From: Gallionella sp.
GTDB taxonomy: Bacteria; Pseudomonadota; Gammaproteobacteria; Burkholderiales; Gallionellaceae
Length of the DNA: 36,201 bases
Reading direction: 5' to 3'
NCBI GenBank assembly: GCA_030700315.1
Contig: JAUYJO010000026.1
Location: 1-36,201, forward strand
A program made the translations under genes and the position numbers. Shown here in pieces: positions 1 through 8,528 of this stretch (positions are counted from its first letter, which is position 1; the number at the start of each line of letters is the position of its first letter). The notes under the pieces are model-generated. The model saw only the letters and a list, made by a program, of their open reading frames with translations. It made no database searches and was not told the origin of the DNA.

Positions 1-140
1 GATTGACGCCGCGCTCCAAAACCTTACAATCCCCATAAGCACCGCTCTCCACAGGTTCAGTCCAACGAGGTTTATCCGCCGCCGGCAGGTTGGCGCGTTG
101 AATAGGCTTGGGAGGGGCGGCGGATAAACGCTATTCGTTA
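1..140. repeat. Left copy of a 140-bp terminal inverted repeat
   Basis: Bases 1-140 are the exact reverse complement of 36062-36201; identity stops at base 141. The repeat contains its own palindrome: 70-83 and 116-129 are perfect 14-base inverted arms around a 32-base loop. The right part resembles the GGCGGATAACGC core of the REP-like units at 4054 and 15454, so this is probably a dispersed genomic repeat at which the contig ends. The last three codons and stop of the DUF262 gene lie inside it. Confidence 0.95.
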
Positions 141-1702
141 GCCCCCAAGTCCGCCATAGCCTCTTTCGGTTTATTGGGCAGTACATGCTCCACATCAAAA
201 GTCTTAGTACCTCTTCTTCGGTCAATATAATTCGGAAAGCTAACCCTATTTGTCTGTTCAGCACCATCTTCAAGATAATGTCCAACCCTCGCTAGAATTT
301 GCAGTAAATCTTGCCTTTTCAAATCATTGAAGTTGACATTTCCAATGGTATCAATCTTCTCTTCAAACTTATCTATCCAACCTTCAATTAGGACTTGAAT
401 ATCTGCAATGGGCTTATCACGAACTGATCGAGCGATGTTAAATACTAAATCTCGAATATTGTCATAGGTATTTTCTTTTCCATTGATGGTTCGTGCAGCC
501 GCGAAGTAATCAAGATAATAGCTAATCGCACGAATCTTTTTATCAGCATCGCTGGCCGTATCGTCTTGCTTTACGGTGGCAGCAATTACCATCGTCTGCA
601 AAGTGAGGTCGCGCGAGCCATTAAAGTACACATGCGAGAAATGTTCGTCGAATTGCTTTTCGGCTTTCTTTATTTTTATGTAGAGCTCAACGAAAAAGGG
701 GATGGTCGATGTAACCAAATTGAAATAGTCATCTGAATTGTTCAGGCCCAATCTATCCTTATTGTCCGCCACCCAGCGATGGTAACCATCCCCGATATTT
801 TCAAAATCTCCAGGTTTATCGCCCTTTTCCTTGCCTCTAATTGAACCTGCATATTTTGCTCTAAGCCAAGTCTTAAAGAATGCCGAATCCTCATCACTAC
901 CCAACTCACGAAGAGTACGAATGCATTCATTCCATTTTGTGTGAGCAATCTTATTTCGCGAATCATCTTCAATAGCAGAAAGTAAATACCCTTTCAGCAA
1001 ATCAATCGGACTTAGCTTAAGACCACGATCATTCATGGTCACAAAGACTTTATGCCCATCCTGTTCCCCAGGCACCCCTATCTCAAATAGATATACGCGC
1101 TGCGTTAAATAGTCTACAAAATATGGTTTCGCGGCGTCATCAAGTGCACTATCGAGAAACGTGTCTATCAGTGTGTAGAGTTCATAAATTCGTTTGGAGC
1201 CAACATCCAACTGCGGAATCACTTCGACAGCGTCGTCAAAATCCTCATCTGAACTAATCTTGTCATTTGGCTCAGCAAGTAAATTAAACAACTGTGCGCG
1301 AGGGTCATCGAAGCCTATGTTAAAGGCAAATTGACCGTAAATTTTTTTCCGTAGCAATGGCTCAATATCCGAAATTTCTAACGCCGGAGCCGTTTTAGAT
1401 AATTTATTGAAATATGCAACCAACATTGCAAGAGAAGTAATTCGTTGTTGTCCATCAACGATTGATTTTGCGCCCGTTTCACCAGGTGTTGTGATTATGG
1501 TTCCAAGGAAGTAAGGAGGATATTTCTTAACCTCCGTCCGACCATGGGTCGATTTATAACTCACGAAGAACGCTTCTTGAATATCGGAAAGGAGTTCTCG
1601 AAGATGCTTATGTTCCCACTTGTAGTCTCTCTGATAAGTTGGAAGCGCAAAACTTTGCTGAAGGCACTCGCTCACTGTACGTCGGTCAAAGGTGATTTCC
1701 AC
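131..1702 (-). CDS. DUF262 (GmrSD-like) protein, cut within its DUF1524 domain
   Basis: The protein has the DUF262 hallmark DGQQRITSL at about residues 83-91 and a second conserved block, FVTMNDRGLKLSPIDLLKG, further on. DUF262 is the nucleotide-dependent ParB/sulfiredoxin-like domain of GmrSD-type modification-dependent restriction enzymes and related defence proteins. The C-terminus reaches DVEHVLPNKP, the start of the HNH-like DUF1524 nuclease domain, and ends about ten residues later, so most of that domain is missing. The final three codons and stop come from the terminal repeat. I chose the GTG at 1700-1702 because AGGAGA lies nine bases upstream; a non-ATG extension of eight residues is possible. 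Truncation predicts loss of nuclease activity. It sits beside other broken genes, consistent with a decaying defence locus. The family call is solid; the biological role is inferred. Confidence 0.8.
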   Translation of the reverse strand: MEITFDRRTVSECLQQSFALPTYQRDYKWEHKHLRELLSDIQEAFFVSYKSTHGRTEVKKYPPYFLGTIITTPGETGAKSIVDGQQRITSLAMLVAYFNKLSKTAPALEISDIEPLLRKKIYGQFAFNIGFDDPRAQLFNLLAEPNDKISSDEDFDDAVEVIPQLDVGSKRIYELYTLIDTFLDSALDDAAKPYFVDYLTQRVYLFEIGVPGEQDGHKVFVTMNDRGLKLSPIDLLKGYLLSAIEDDSRNKIAHTKWNECIRTLRELGSDEDSAFFKTWLRAKYAGSIRGKEKGDKPGDFENIGDGYHRWVADNKDRLGLNNSDDYFNLVTSTIPFFVELYIKIKKAEKQFDEHFSHVYFNGSRDLTLQTMVIAATVKQDDTASDADKKIRAISYYLDYFAAARTINGKENTYDNIRDLVFNIARSVRDKPIADIQVLIEGWIDKFEEKIDTIGNVNFNDLKRQDLLQILARVGHYLEDGAEQTNRVSFPNYIDRRRGTKTFDVEHVLPNKPKEAMADLGANE

Positions 1703-1783
1703 TGTAGTTTGTCTCCTGAATAGCATCGATTAGACATTAATCCAAAAAGTGTCGTAACAATCGGGGGGCACGTTTTCCGCTGC

Positions 1784-1918
1784 TCACCTGTCCACCACCC
1801 ACTCGCCACGCTGCTTAATTTCGTCATGCATCGCATCCGGTGCTAGGTCTAGCTCGCCCGGCCATGTGACGGCACCCACCACCACGGGGGGCTCCAATGT
1901 TCCGGAGTCGATTTCATT
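1784..1918 (-). pseudogene. C-terminal remnant of a DUF2442-like protein
   Basis: A short open stretch encodes AVTWPGELDLAPDAMHDE followed by about ten more residues and a stop. This matches the conserved C-terminal pattern of DUF2442 proteins (tryptophan-proline, then LAPD and a hydrophobic end). A stop codon lies directly upstream in this frame and no start is present, so only the tail survives. DUF2442 proteins are often encoded next to DUF4160 partners in toxin-antitoxin-like pairs; no partner was recognised here. The call rests on motif memory alone. Confidence 0.5.
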
Positions 1919-1974
1919 TTAGCTCCATCAAAAACAATTTCACTCCGGTATCTTTGGTTGCTATGTATGGCCTG

Positions 1975-2211
1975 TCAATTCATCAGGCCAATAAGAATAA
2001 GGATTTTTGTTACCTACTCCAGCGCGGGATAGAGCCTGAAAAACCCGCTGATAAAAAAATACCCAACAAGGCAATCGAAGTCATGCGTCTGCGGCAGGAT
2101 TTTTTCCAGCCGCTTGCTCAGGGTGTTGTCGCCCTGATTGGTCAGGAATTTTTTCGGGGCAACTGGGGGCGGCGCTGAAACCGGCTGCGGCTGATTATGA
2201 TCGTCGGACAT
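1975..2211 (-). pseudogene. N-terminal remnant of a PLD-like/SNF2-type helicase
   Basis: The open part (2014-2211) encodes 65 residues including FLTNQGDNTLSKRLEKILP and DCLVGYFFISGFFRLYPALE. This is the characteristic start of large helicases that carry an N-terminal phospholipase-D-like domain and occur in restriction or defence loci. A TAG interrupts the frame just after that block, and the same frame continues with VTKILILIGLMN, the expected next beta strand, before a second stop. The gene is therefore broken by a point stop and then deleted. It would have been transcribed away from carA, in the same direction as the DUF262 gene. Confidence 0.6.
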
Positions 2212-2406
2212 TTAAGATTTACATTTCCTTGAGTATGCTGGACAAAATCGGCATTCAAACCATGCACGGCTGGCGAAGTATATTCACATTGCGCCATCTA
2301 TTCCACATTTTTAGGGAGCCCCTCGGGGCGGATGGGAAGCGTGGCAGAATGTGCGGGAAAGGAGCAGCGCAGCGCGACCCCGCGAAGCCTACAGGCTTGG
2401 TTACAT
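2212..2406. other. Intergenic stretch between the helicase remnant and carA
   Basis: No convincing gene was seen in these 195 bases. The stretch holds the upstream region of the helicase remnant on the minus strand and leads into the carA promoter. The open frame that crosses it on the plus strand has no family resemblance. Confidence 0.5.
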
Positions 2407-2435
2407 TTGATGCCTCCCCGCTAATCCGCTATAAT
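2407..2435 (+). promoter_or_regulatory. Sigma-70-type promoter of the carA operon
   Basis: TTGATG at 2407-2412 and TATAAT at 2430-2435 are separated by exactly 17 bases. The -10 box is perfect and the -35 box is a good match. Transcription would begin near 2442, just before the leader hairpin, and would serve carA, the ORF6N gene and carB. Confidence 0.8.
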
Positions 2436-2448
2436 GCGCATCAATTCA

Positions 2449-2479
2449 AAGCGGGATGGACACACGGTTCGTCCCGCTT
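2449..2479 (+). promoter_or_regulatory. Leader hairpin at the start of the carA transcript
   Basis: AAGCGGGA (2449-2456) pairs perfectly with TCCCGCTT (2472-2479) and is followed by CTTT. It begins about seven bases after the predicted transcription start, so it could stabilise the 5' end or act as a weak attenuator. It partly covers the ATG at 2456, which argues against that codon as the carA start. Confidence 0.55.
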
Positions 2480-2509
2480 CTTTATGTCAACTGCTTTGGG
2501 AGTATTCCG

Positions 2510-3760
2510 GTGCCGCAAACTAACGGTCATGGCAAGCACGCCACCCCTGATTATGAAACTTGCCATGACCGTTTCCCCCTATCCAACTTTCCCCCGCAAG
2601 CGGGAGAAAGTGCAAACGAATCGCTACGCGAGTTTCACGTTAACCCTGCCATTCTTGTGCTTGCCGAAGGCACGGTATTTCGGGGTGTTGCCATCGGGGC
2701 TTCCGGCAGTAGCGCCGGTGAGGTGGTGTTCAACACCTCGATGACCGGTTATCAGGAAATCCTCACCGACCCATCCTACTGCAAGCAGATCGTCACGCTG
2801 ACCTACCCGCATATCGGCAACGTCGGCGTGAATAGCGAAGACGTGGAGTCGCGCCAGGTGTTTGCCAGCGGCCTGGTGATCCGCGATCTGTCGCTGACGG
2901 TAAGCAACTTCCGCAGCACCCAATCGCTGCCCGACTACCTCAAGGCCAACAACGTGGTGGCGATCGCCGGGATCGACACGCGCAAGCTGACGCGCATCCT
3001 GCGCGAGAAGGGCGCGCAGAACGGTTGCATCGCCACCGGCACGGACGAAGCGGCGGCGCTCGCGGCGGCGCGCGATTTCGCCGGACTGGCCGGAATGGAT
3101 TTGGCTAAAGAAGTTTCATGCACCGATCCCTACTCGTGGACGCAGCGTGAATGGGAGTTGGGCGTGGGCTATCCCGAGTTGGCACATTCCGAATTTCATG
3201 TGGTGGCTTACGACTTCGGCGTAAAGCGCAACATCCTGCGCAAGCTGGCCGAGCGCGGTTGCCGCATCACCGTGGTGCCGGCGCAAACCCTGGCTGCGGA
3301 GGTGCTGGCGCTGGAGCCGGACGGCGTATTCCTGTCCAACGGCCCCGGTGATCCCGAACCGTGCGACTACGCGATAGCCGCGACGCGCGAGTTCATCGAT
3401 GTGGGCGTACCGCTGTTTGGCATCTGTCTCGGCCATCAATTGATGGGCTTGGCGGTGGGTGCGAAGACAGTAAAGATGAAGTTCGGCCATCGCGGCGCGA
3501 ACCATCCGGTGCAGGACATGCAAAGCAAACGGGTAATGATCACCAGCCAAAACCACGGCTTTGCGGTGGATGCGGCGACGCTGCCGGCAAATGCGCGCGT
3601 CACGCATGTCTCGCTGTTCGACGGCACCTTGCAGGGTTTCGAGCTGACTGACAAGCCCGCGTTCTGCTTCCAGGGGCATCCGGAAGCCAGTCCGGGGCCG
3701 CACGATGTGGATTATTTGTTCGACCGCTTCGTGGCGATAATGGAGGCAAATCGTGCCTGA
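2510..3760 (+). CDS. carA: Carbamoyl-phosphate synthase small subunit
   Basis: CarA hydrolyses glutamine and passes ammonia to CarB for carbamoyl phosphate, the precursor of pyrimidines and arginine. The N-terminal CarA domain ([19 protein letters not shown]) is followed by a class I glutamine amidotransferase domain with the nucleophile motif GICLGHQ (Cys306 in this numbering) and GHPEASPGP carrying the His390/Glu392 pair. The family normally starts just before the strand read here as [10 protein letters not shown], but no ATG, GTG or TTG exists at that place. The nearest upstream codon with a good ribosome site is GTG 2510, preceded by GGGAG at seven bases. Translation from it runs through a palindromic repeat and adds about 45 residues. 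ATG 2456 is the alternative but lies in a hairpin. Function is certain; the start is not. Confidence 0.93.
   Translation: MPQTNGHGKHATPDYETCHDRFPLSNFPPQAGESANESLREFHVNPAILVLAEGTVFRGVAIGASGSSAGEVVFNTSMTGYQEILTDPSYCKQIVTLTYPHIGNVGVNSEDVESRQVFASGLVIRDLSLTVSNFRSTQSLPDYLKANNVVAIAGIDTRKLTRILREKGAQNGCIATGTDEAAALAAARDFAGLAGMDLAKEVSCTDPYSWTQREWELGVGYPELAHSEFHVVAYDFGVKRNILRKLAERGCRITVVPAQTLAAEVLALEPDGVFLSNGPGDPEPCDYAIAATREFIDVGVPLFGICLGHQLMGLAVGAKTVKMKFGHRGANHPVQDMQSKRVMITSQNHGFAVDAATLPANARVTHVSLFDGTLQGFELTDKPAFCFQGHPEASPGPHDVDYLFDRFVAIMEANRA
2522..2644. repeat. Dispersed two-hairpin repeat (copy 1), at the carA 5' end
   Basis: Arms 2522-2536 and 2559-2573 form a perfect 15-bp stem with a 22-base loop. 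A second stem, 2586-2597 with 2600-2611, has one mismatch, and the unit ends in GAGTTTCACGTTAAC. A closely related copy with compensated base changes lies at 7553-7676 upstream of greA, and a partial inverted copy lies at 18221-18355 inside the RND pump gene. Here the unit is read in frame as the N-terminal extension of CarA. Confidence 0.9.
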
Positions 3761-4235
3761 TAAAAAGCCCGTTTTGCTGCCCGGACAAATTATCGAAGGC
3801 ATTGAGGGACAAATTTATTCCTTGCGCGGTCAGCGGGTGATGTTATCGCACGATCTGGCCGCGCTCTATCAGGTTGAGACTAAAGTATTGATGCAGGCAG
3901 TGCGACGCAACATCGAGCGATTCCCCGAAGATTTTTCTTTCGAACTTACCAATCAAGAGGTTCGGATACTAAGGTCACAAATTGTGACCTTAGAAGGCGG
4001 GTTGAGGACGCATGCACCCCATGCTTTCACCGAGCAAGGTGTTGCCATGCTTTGTAGGGCGGATGAGCGTAGCGTTATCCGCCAAATGGAATTCTCATAC
4101 GGCGGAAGGCGCTTCGCTTTTCCGCCCTACAAAAAATTTGTCGCACAATTCCAAGTGGTATTTGAAGCGATCCGCGAATTGATGACCCCTCCTCTGCCGC
4201 CCTCCAAAAAACGCATCGGTTTTATTCAAGATTAA
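3753..4235 (+). CDS. ORF6N-domain protein with in-frame repeat insert
   Basis: The first hundred residues are a typical ORF6N domain: [19 protein letters not shown], then [18 protein letters not shown], then [12 protein letters not shown]6N proteins are DNA-binding proteins of phage and mobile-element origin. Directly after FTEQGVAML, residues 101-126 are encoded by a REP-like palindrome (4054-4130). The sequence then resumes with [16 protein letters not shown], the usual family C-terminus. The helical middle part normally found between these two blocks appears to be missing. The GTG start overlaps the carA stop and follows GGAGG at six bases, so the gene is translationally coupled to carA. 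Its position between carA and carB is unusual. Whether the product is still functional is unknown. Confidence 0.8.
   Translation: MPDKKPVLLPGQIIEGIEGQIYSLRGQRVMLSHDLAALYQVETKVLMQAVRRNIERFPEDFSFELTNQEVRILRSQIVTLEGGLRTHAPHAFTEQGVAMLCRADERSVIRQMEFSYGGRRFAFPPYKKFVAQFQVVFEAIRELMTPPLPPSKKRIGFIQD
4054..4130. repeat. REP-like palindrome inside the ORF6N gene
   Basis: The unit begins GTAGGGCGGA and ends TCCGCCCTAC, perfect 10-base inverted ends. It contains the core GATGAGCGTAGCGTTATCC. The same core and ends occur at 15454-15547. It is open in the host frame. Confidence 0.9.
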
Positions 4236-4241
4236 TGTGAT

Positions 4242-7200
4242 ATGCCAAAACGTAGTGACATTAAAAGTATCCTGATCATCGGCGCCGGCCCCATCGTTAT
4301 CGGGCAGGCATGCGAGTTCGACTATTCCGGCGCGCAGGCCTGCAAGGCGCTGCGCGAAGAAGGCTATCGCGTCATCCTGGTGAACTCGAATCCGGCCACC
4401 ATCATGACCGACCCGGACATGGCGGATGCGACTTACATCGAGCCGATCACATGGAAGATGGTGGAGAAAATCATCGCCAAGGAACGACCCGACGCGATCC
4501 TGCCGACCATGGGCGGACAGACTGCGCTGAACTGCGCGCTTGATCTGGCAAAACACGGCGTGCTGACAAAATACAACGTGGAGATGATCGGCGCATCGCG
4601 CGAGGCCATCGACATGGCAGAAGATCGCGAAAAATTCAAGCAGGCGATGACGCGTATCGGGCTGGCTTCGGCGCGCTCCGCGATCGCACACAGCATGGAA
4701 GAGGCGTTTCAGGTGCAGCAGGTAATGGGCTTTCCGACCGTTATCCGCCCATCTTTCACCATGGGCGGCAGCGGCGGCGGTATCGCCTATAACCGCGAAG
4801 AGTTTGTCGAGATATGCGAGCGCGGGCTGGAAGCCTCGCCGACACGCGAGCTGTTGATCGAGGAATCGCTGCTCGGCTGGAAAGAATACGAGATGGAAGT
4901 GGTGCGCGACCGCAACGACAACTGCATCATCATCTGCTCCATCGAAAACCTCGACCCGATGGGCGTGCATACCGGCGACTCGATCACCGTCGCGCCGGCA
5001 CAAACACTGACCGACAAGGAATACCAGATCATGCGCGATGCCTCGCTGGCGGTGCTGCGCGAAATCGGCGTAGACACCGGCGGCTCCAACGTGCAGTTTT
5101 CCATCAACCCGGACGACGGGCGCATGGTGGTGATCGAGATGAACCCGCGCGTGTCGCGTTCCTCTGCGCTGGCCTCCAAGGCGACCGGCTTCCCGATTGC
5201 CAAGGTAGCGGCCAAGCTGGCGGTAGGCTACACGCTCGACGAGCTGAAGAACGACATCACCGGCGGCGCGACCCCCGCTTCGTTCGAACCCTCCATCGAC
5301 TATGTGGTCACCAAAATCCCGCGCTTTGCCTTCGAGAAATTCCCGCAGGCCAACGACCGTCTGACCACACAGATGAAATCGGTGGGCGAAGTGATGGCGA
5401 TTGGTCGCACCTTCCAGGAGTCGTTCCAGAAAGCCTTGCGCGGCCTGGAGGTCGGCGTACACGGACTGGATAGCAAGTACAGTGACCGCGAAGCAATCGT
5501 GTCCGAACTCGGCAACCCCGGACCGGAACGTATCTGGGCGGTAGGCGACGCGTTCCGTCTCGGCATGAGCGTGGAAGAAGTCTTCAACGTCAGCAAGATC
5601 GACCCGTGGTTTTTGGTGCAGATTGCCGACCTGATCCGGCAGGAACAGGCGCTGGCGGGGCACACACTGGAAAGCCTGGGCGCGGATCATCTGCGCACCT
5701 TGAAGCGCAGCGGTTTCGCCGACGCGCGCCTGGCGGCACTGTTAGGTATCGATGATGAATCGGTGCGCGCCTACCGCCATGCACTCGGCGTGCGCCCGGT
5801 CTTCAAACGCGTGGATACCTGCGCCGCCGAATTCGCCACCAACACCGCCTACATGTATTCGACTTACGAGGAAGAGTGCGAAGCGCAACCTACCGGCAAC
5901 AAAAAGATCATGGTGCTGGGCGGCGGACCGAACCGCATCGGACAGGGCATCGAATTTGACTACTGCTGCGTGCATGCCGCGCTGGCAATGCGCGAGGACG
6001 GCTACGAGACCATCATGGTCAACTGCAACCCGGAAACCGTCTCGACAGACTACGACACTTCCGACCGGCTATATTTCGAACCGCTGACGCTGGAAGATGT
6101 GCTGGAAATCGTGGCGGTGGAAAAACCCATCGGCGTGATCGTGCAATACGGCGGCCAGACACCGTTGAAGCTGGCGCACGGCCTGGCAAGGAATGGCGTG
6201 CCCATCATCGGCACCACGCCGGACATGATCGACTGCGCGGAAGACCGCGCGCGTTTCCAGACCATGCTGCGCAAGCTGAATTTGAAACAGCCGCCCAATC
6301 GCACCGCAAGCAATGTGGCCGATGCGGTCGCGGGCGCAACCGAGATTGGCTATCCGCTGGTGATGCGCCCTTCCAACGTGCTGGGCGGTCGCGGCATGGA
6401 GATCATCCATGCGCAGCCTGACCTGGAACGCTATATGCGCGAGGCTGAAGAATTAGCCAAAATTTACCCGGAGCGCATGCCCATTTTGCTGGATCGTTTC
6501 TTGAACGATGCCATCGAGGTGGACGTGGATGCGATATCAGATGGTCGGCAAGTCATCATCGGCGGCATCATGGAACACATCGAGCAGGCTGGCGTGCATT
6601 CCGGCGACTCGGCCTGCTCGTTGCCGCCGTTCAGCCTGTCGCAGGAAATGCAGGACGAATTGCGCCGCCAGACCTTGGCGATGGCCAGGGAACTCAACGT
6701 GGTCGGTTTGATGAACGTGCAGTTCGCGATTCAAAATGACAAGATGGGGCACGGCACCGTGTATGTGCTGGAAGTAAACCCACGCGCATCGCGCACCGTG
6801 CCGTTCGTTTCCAAGGCGACCGGCGTGCCGCTGGCGAAAATCGCGGCGCGCTGCATGGCCGGGCAGACCCTGGCGCAGCAGGGCGTAACCAAGGAGGTCA
6901 TCCCGCCGTATTACTCGGTCAAGGAAGCGGTATTCCCGTTCATCAAGTTCCCCGGCGTGGACACCATCCTCGGCCCCGAGATGAAATCCACCGGCGAAGT
7001 GATGGGAGTCGGCGAAACTTTCGCCGAGGCGTTTGTGAAATCACAATTGGCAGCCAGCGTAAAACTGCCCAAAGATGGTAGAGTATTTATCAGCGTGCGC
7101 GAAGAGGATAAACCCGGTGCAATGGAGGTGGCGCGCGCTTTAAGGGAACTCGGTTTCACCATTCTGGCAACGCGCGGTACGGCAGCGGTAATCAGTGCGG

Positions 7201-7484
7201 CAGGCGTTGCGGTGACGGTGGTGAACAAGGTGGCGGAAGGTCGCCCGCATATCGTGGACATGATCAAGAACGGCGAAGTCAGCCTGATCGTCAACACCGT
7301 GGACAGCAAACCTTCGGCGATGCGCGATTCGTATTCCATCCGCCATGCCGCATTGCAGGGACGGGTTACTTACTACACCACGCTGGCCGGCGCGCGCGCC
7401 GCCTGCATCGGGATGCAACACTTGACCGAGTTGCAGATATATGACCTGCAAGCGCTGCACAAACGTTTAGCCTCTAGCCGGTAG
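4242..7484 (+). CDS. carB: Carbamoyl-phosphate synthase large subunit
   Basis: CarB makes carbamoyl phosphate from bicarbonate, two ATP and the ammonia delivered by CarA. At 1080 residues it has the full family length. Two homologous ATP-grasp halves are visible: the first starts with [20 protein letters not shown] and the second with [20 protein letters not shown] near residue 555. Both halves have the metal-binding EMNPR/EVNPR signatures ([20 protein letters not shown] and [20 protein letters not shown]). The C-terminal 140 residues form the MGS-like allosteric domain that binds UMP or ornithine in enteric bacteria. No clear ribosome site precedes the ATG, perhaps because the ORF6N gene separates it from carA. 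The stop codon is the TAG within the repeat that starts at 7481. Confidence 0.97.
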   Translation: MPKRSDIKSILIIGAGPIVIGQACEFDYSGAQACKALREEGYRVILVNSNPATIMTDPDMADATYIEPITWKMVEKIIAKERPDAILPTMGGQTALNCALDLAKHGVLTKYNVEMIGASREAIDMAEDREKFKQAMTRIGLASARSAIAHSMEEAFQVQQVMGFPTVIRPSFTMGGSGGGIAYNREEFVEICERGLEASPTRELLIEESLLGWKEYEMEVVRDRNDNCIIICSIENLDPMGVHTGDSITVAPAQTLTDKEYQIMRDASLAVLREIGVDTGGSNVQFSINPDDGRMVVIEMNPRVSRSSALASKATGFPIAKVAAKLAVGYTLDELKNDITGGATPASFEPSIDYVVTKIPRFAFEKFPQANDRLTTQMKSVGEVMAIGRTFQESFQKALRGLEVGVHGLDSKYSDREAIVSELGNPGPERIWAVGDAFRLGMSVEEVFNVSKIDPWFLVQIADLIRQEQALAGHTLESLGADHLRTLKRSGFADARLAALLGIDDESVRAYRHALGVRPVFKRVDTCAAEFATNTAYMYSTYEEECEAQPTGNKKIMVLGGGPNRIGQGIEFDYCCVHAALAMREDGYETIMVNCNPETVSTDYDTSDRLYFEPLTLEDVLEIVAVEKPIGVIVQYGGQTPLKLAHGLARNGVPIIGTTPDMIDCAEDRARFQTMLRKLNLKQPPNRTASNVADAVAGATEIGYPLVMRPSNVLGGRGMEIIHAQPDLERYMREAEELAKIYPERMPILLDRFLNDAIEVDVDAISDGRQVIIGGIMEHIEQAGVHSGDSACSLPPFSLSQEMQDELRRQTLAMARELNVVGLMNVQFAIQNDKMGHGTVYVLEVNPRASRTVPFVSKATGVPLAKIAARCMAGQTLAQQGVTKEVIPPYYSVKEAVFPFIKFPGVDTILGPEMKSTGEVMGVGETFAEAFVKSQLAASVKLPKDGRVFISVREEDKPGAMEVARALRELGFTILATRGTAAVISAAGVAVTVVNKVAEGRPHIVDMIKNGEVSLIVNTVDSKPSAMRDSYSIRHAALQGRVTYYTTLAGARAACIGMQHLTELQIYDLQALHKRLASSR

Positions 7485-7552
7485 GGTGGGCTTTGCCCAC
7501 CATGCCTGTCCTGAGCTTGTCGAAGCGGTCGGGCGTAGCCCGACCTACGACT
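7481..7552. repeat. Repeat cluster carrying the carB stop codon
   Basis: Three units follow one another: the hairpin GTAGGGTGGGC-TTT-GCCCACC from 7481, whose TAG serves as the carB stop; the dispersed unit 7504-7537, which recurs with one mismatch at 13584-13617; and the hairpin GGTCGGGC-GTA-GCCCGACC around 7527-7547. Such stems could also help end transcription after carB. Confidence 0.8.
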
Positions 7553-7676
7553 AACGGGCATGGCAAGTGTGCCACACCTGATTATGGAACTTGCCATGCC
7601 CGTTTCCCTCACCTCAATCCTCTCCCGCAAGCGGGCGAGGAGGCGAACGAATCGCTGCGCGAGTTTCACGTTAACG
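7553..7676. repeat. Dispersed two-hairpin repeat (copy 2), upstream of greA
   Basis: Same structure as the unit at 2522-2644. Arms 7553-7567 and 7590-7604 are perfect with a 22-base loop. The second stem, around 7618-7628 with 7631-7641, has one mismatch. Relative to copy 1, one pair of the first stem and three pairs of the second have changed on both sides. It lies wholly in the carB-greA gap. Confidence 0.9.
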
Positions 7677-7707
7677 ACTAATAACTAACGACTAAGGAAG
7701 TATTGGC

Positions 7708-8184
7708 ATGAGCAAAACCCCATTAACTCTCGTCGGCGCGGAACTGCTGCGCCAGGAACTGCACCGCCTCAAGACGGTGGAACGCCCATCGGTAATCGGC
7801 GCAATCTCCGAAGCGCGCGCGCAGGGCGACCTGTCTGAAAATGCCGAATACGACGCGGCCAAGGAACGCCAATCGTTTGTCGAAGGGCGCATCGTCGAAC
7901 TGGAAGGCAAGCTGGGCAGCGCGCAGATTATCGACCCAAAAACTATCAACGCCGGCGGGCGTTGTGTGTTCGGCTCAACCGTGGTGCTGGAAGATGTCAA
8001 CAACGGCGATGTCGTCACCTATCAAATCGTCGGCGACGACGAGGCAAATATCAGAGAGCGTAAAATTTCCATCAGCTCGCCGATTGCGCGCGCGCTGATC
8101 GGCAAGATGAGCGGAGATATAGCCGAGGTGATAGCACCAAGCGGAATGCGGGAATACGAAGTGGTGGATGTTCAATACATTTGA
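7708..8184 (+). CDS. greA: Transcription elongation factor GreA
   Basis: GreA enters the secondary channel of stalled RNA polymerase and stimulates cleavage of backtracked RNA. The 158-residue length is typical. The N-terminal coiled coil carries the tip motif [16 protein letters not shown] with the essential acidic pair, and the C-terminal FKBP-like domain includes [12 protein letters not shown]. The start has AAGGAAG at a suitable distance. It follows carB with 223 bases of repeats between them, so it may be co-transcribed or have its own promoter; I saw no clear promoter boxes in the gap. Confidence 0.97.
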   Translation: MSKTPLTLVGAELLRQELHRLKTVERPSVIGAISEARAQGDLSENAEYDAAKERQSFVEGRIVELEGKLGSAQIIDPKTINAGGRCVFGSTVVLEDVNNGDVVTYQIVGDDEANIRERKISISSPIARALIGKMSGDIAEVIAPSGMREYEVVDVQYI

Positions 8185-8528
8185 ACGAGCCCGGTGAACG
8201 GGTTGGGCGTGCCACAACAACTACGACTTGCCGGCTTGTGCTGGCGCACTAAGGGAAAAATCACAAACGTACCGTTTGTGGTCATGAACCTCACGATGAT
8301 GTAGGTCGGGATTCATCCCGACGGGGTTGGGTTATACGGCGCTCTGTCGGGATGAATCCCGACCTACGAAACCCACCCCCGGTTCATAAAAGGTACTTTT
8401 ACAATTTCTGCCTCGCTAACCACTCCAGTCGACGCAATATTAGCCACGATACCAGTCATTTCCCCTGAATCGGACAAACCGGTATCCAAAAGACGGCTAC
8501 AACAATCGGCAAACAATTTACCGAAAAA
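8185..8528. repeat. Non-coding gap with a 22-bp perfect inverted repeat
   Basis: Arms 8301-8322 and 8346-8367 are perfect inverted copies of GTAGGTCGGGATTCATCCCGAC, and each arm is itself a small hairpin. The unit lies between the convergent greA and leuA genes and could act as a bidirectional terminator. The rest of the gap holds no recognisable gene. A minus-strand frame continuing past the leuA stop is open for about 50 codons but has no start signal or family resemblance. Confidence 0.8.

Noticed and set aside
1897-2178. A 93-codon plus-strand frame at the left flank
   Set aside because: It runs antisense through the helicase remnant and has no family resemblance.
4095-5690. A 531-codon minus-strand frame opposite carB
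   Set aside because: It is antisense to a perfectly conserved core gene, has high histidine and arginine content typical of a shadow frame, and shows no family resemblance.
8368-8528. A minus-strand frame of about 50 codons continuing after the leuA stop
   Set aside because: No start signal, ribosome site or recognisable motif; stop-free runs of this length occur by chance.
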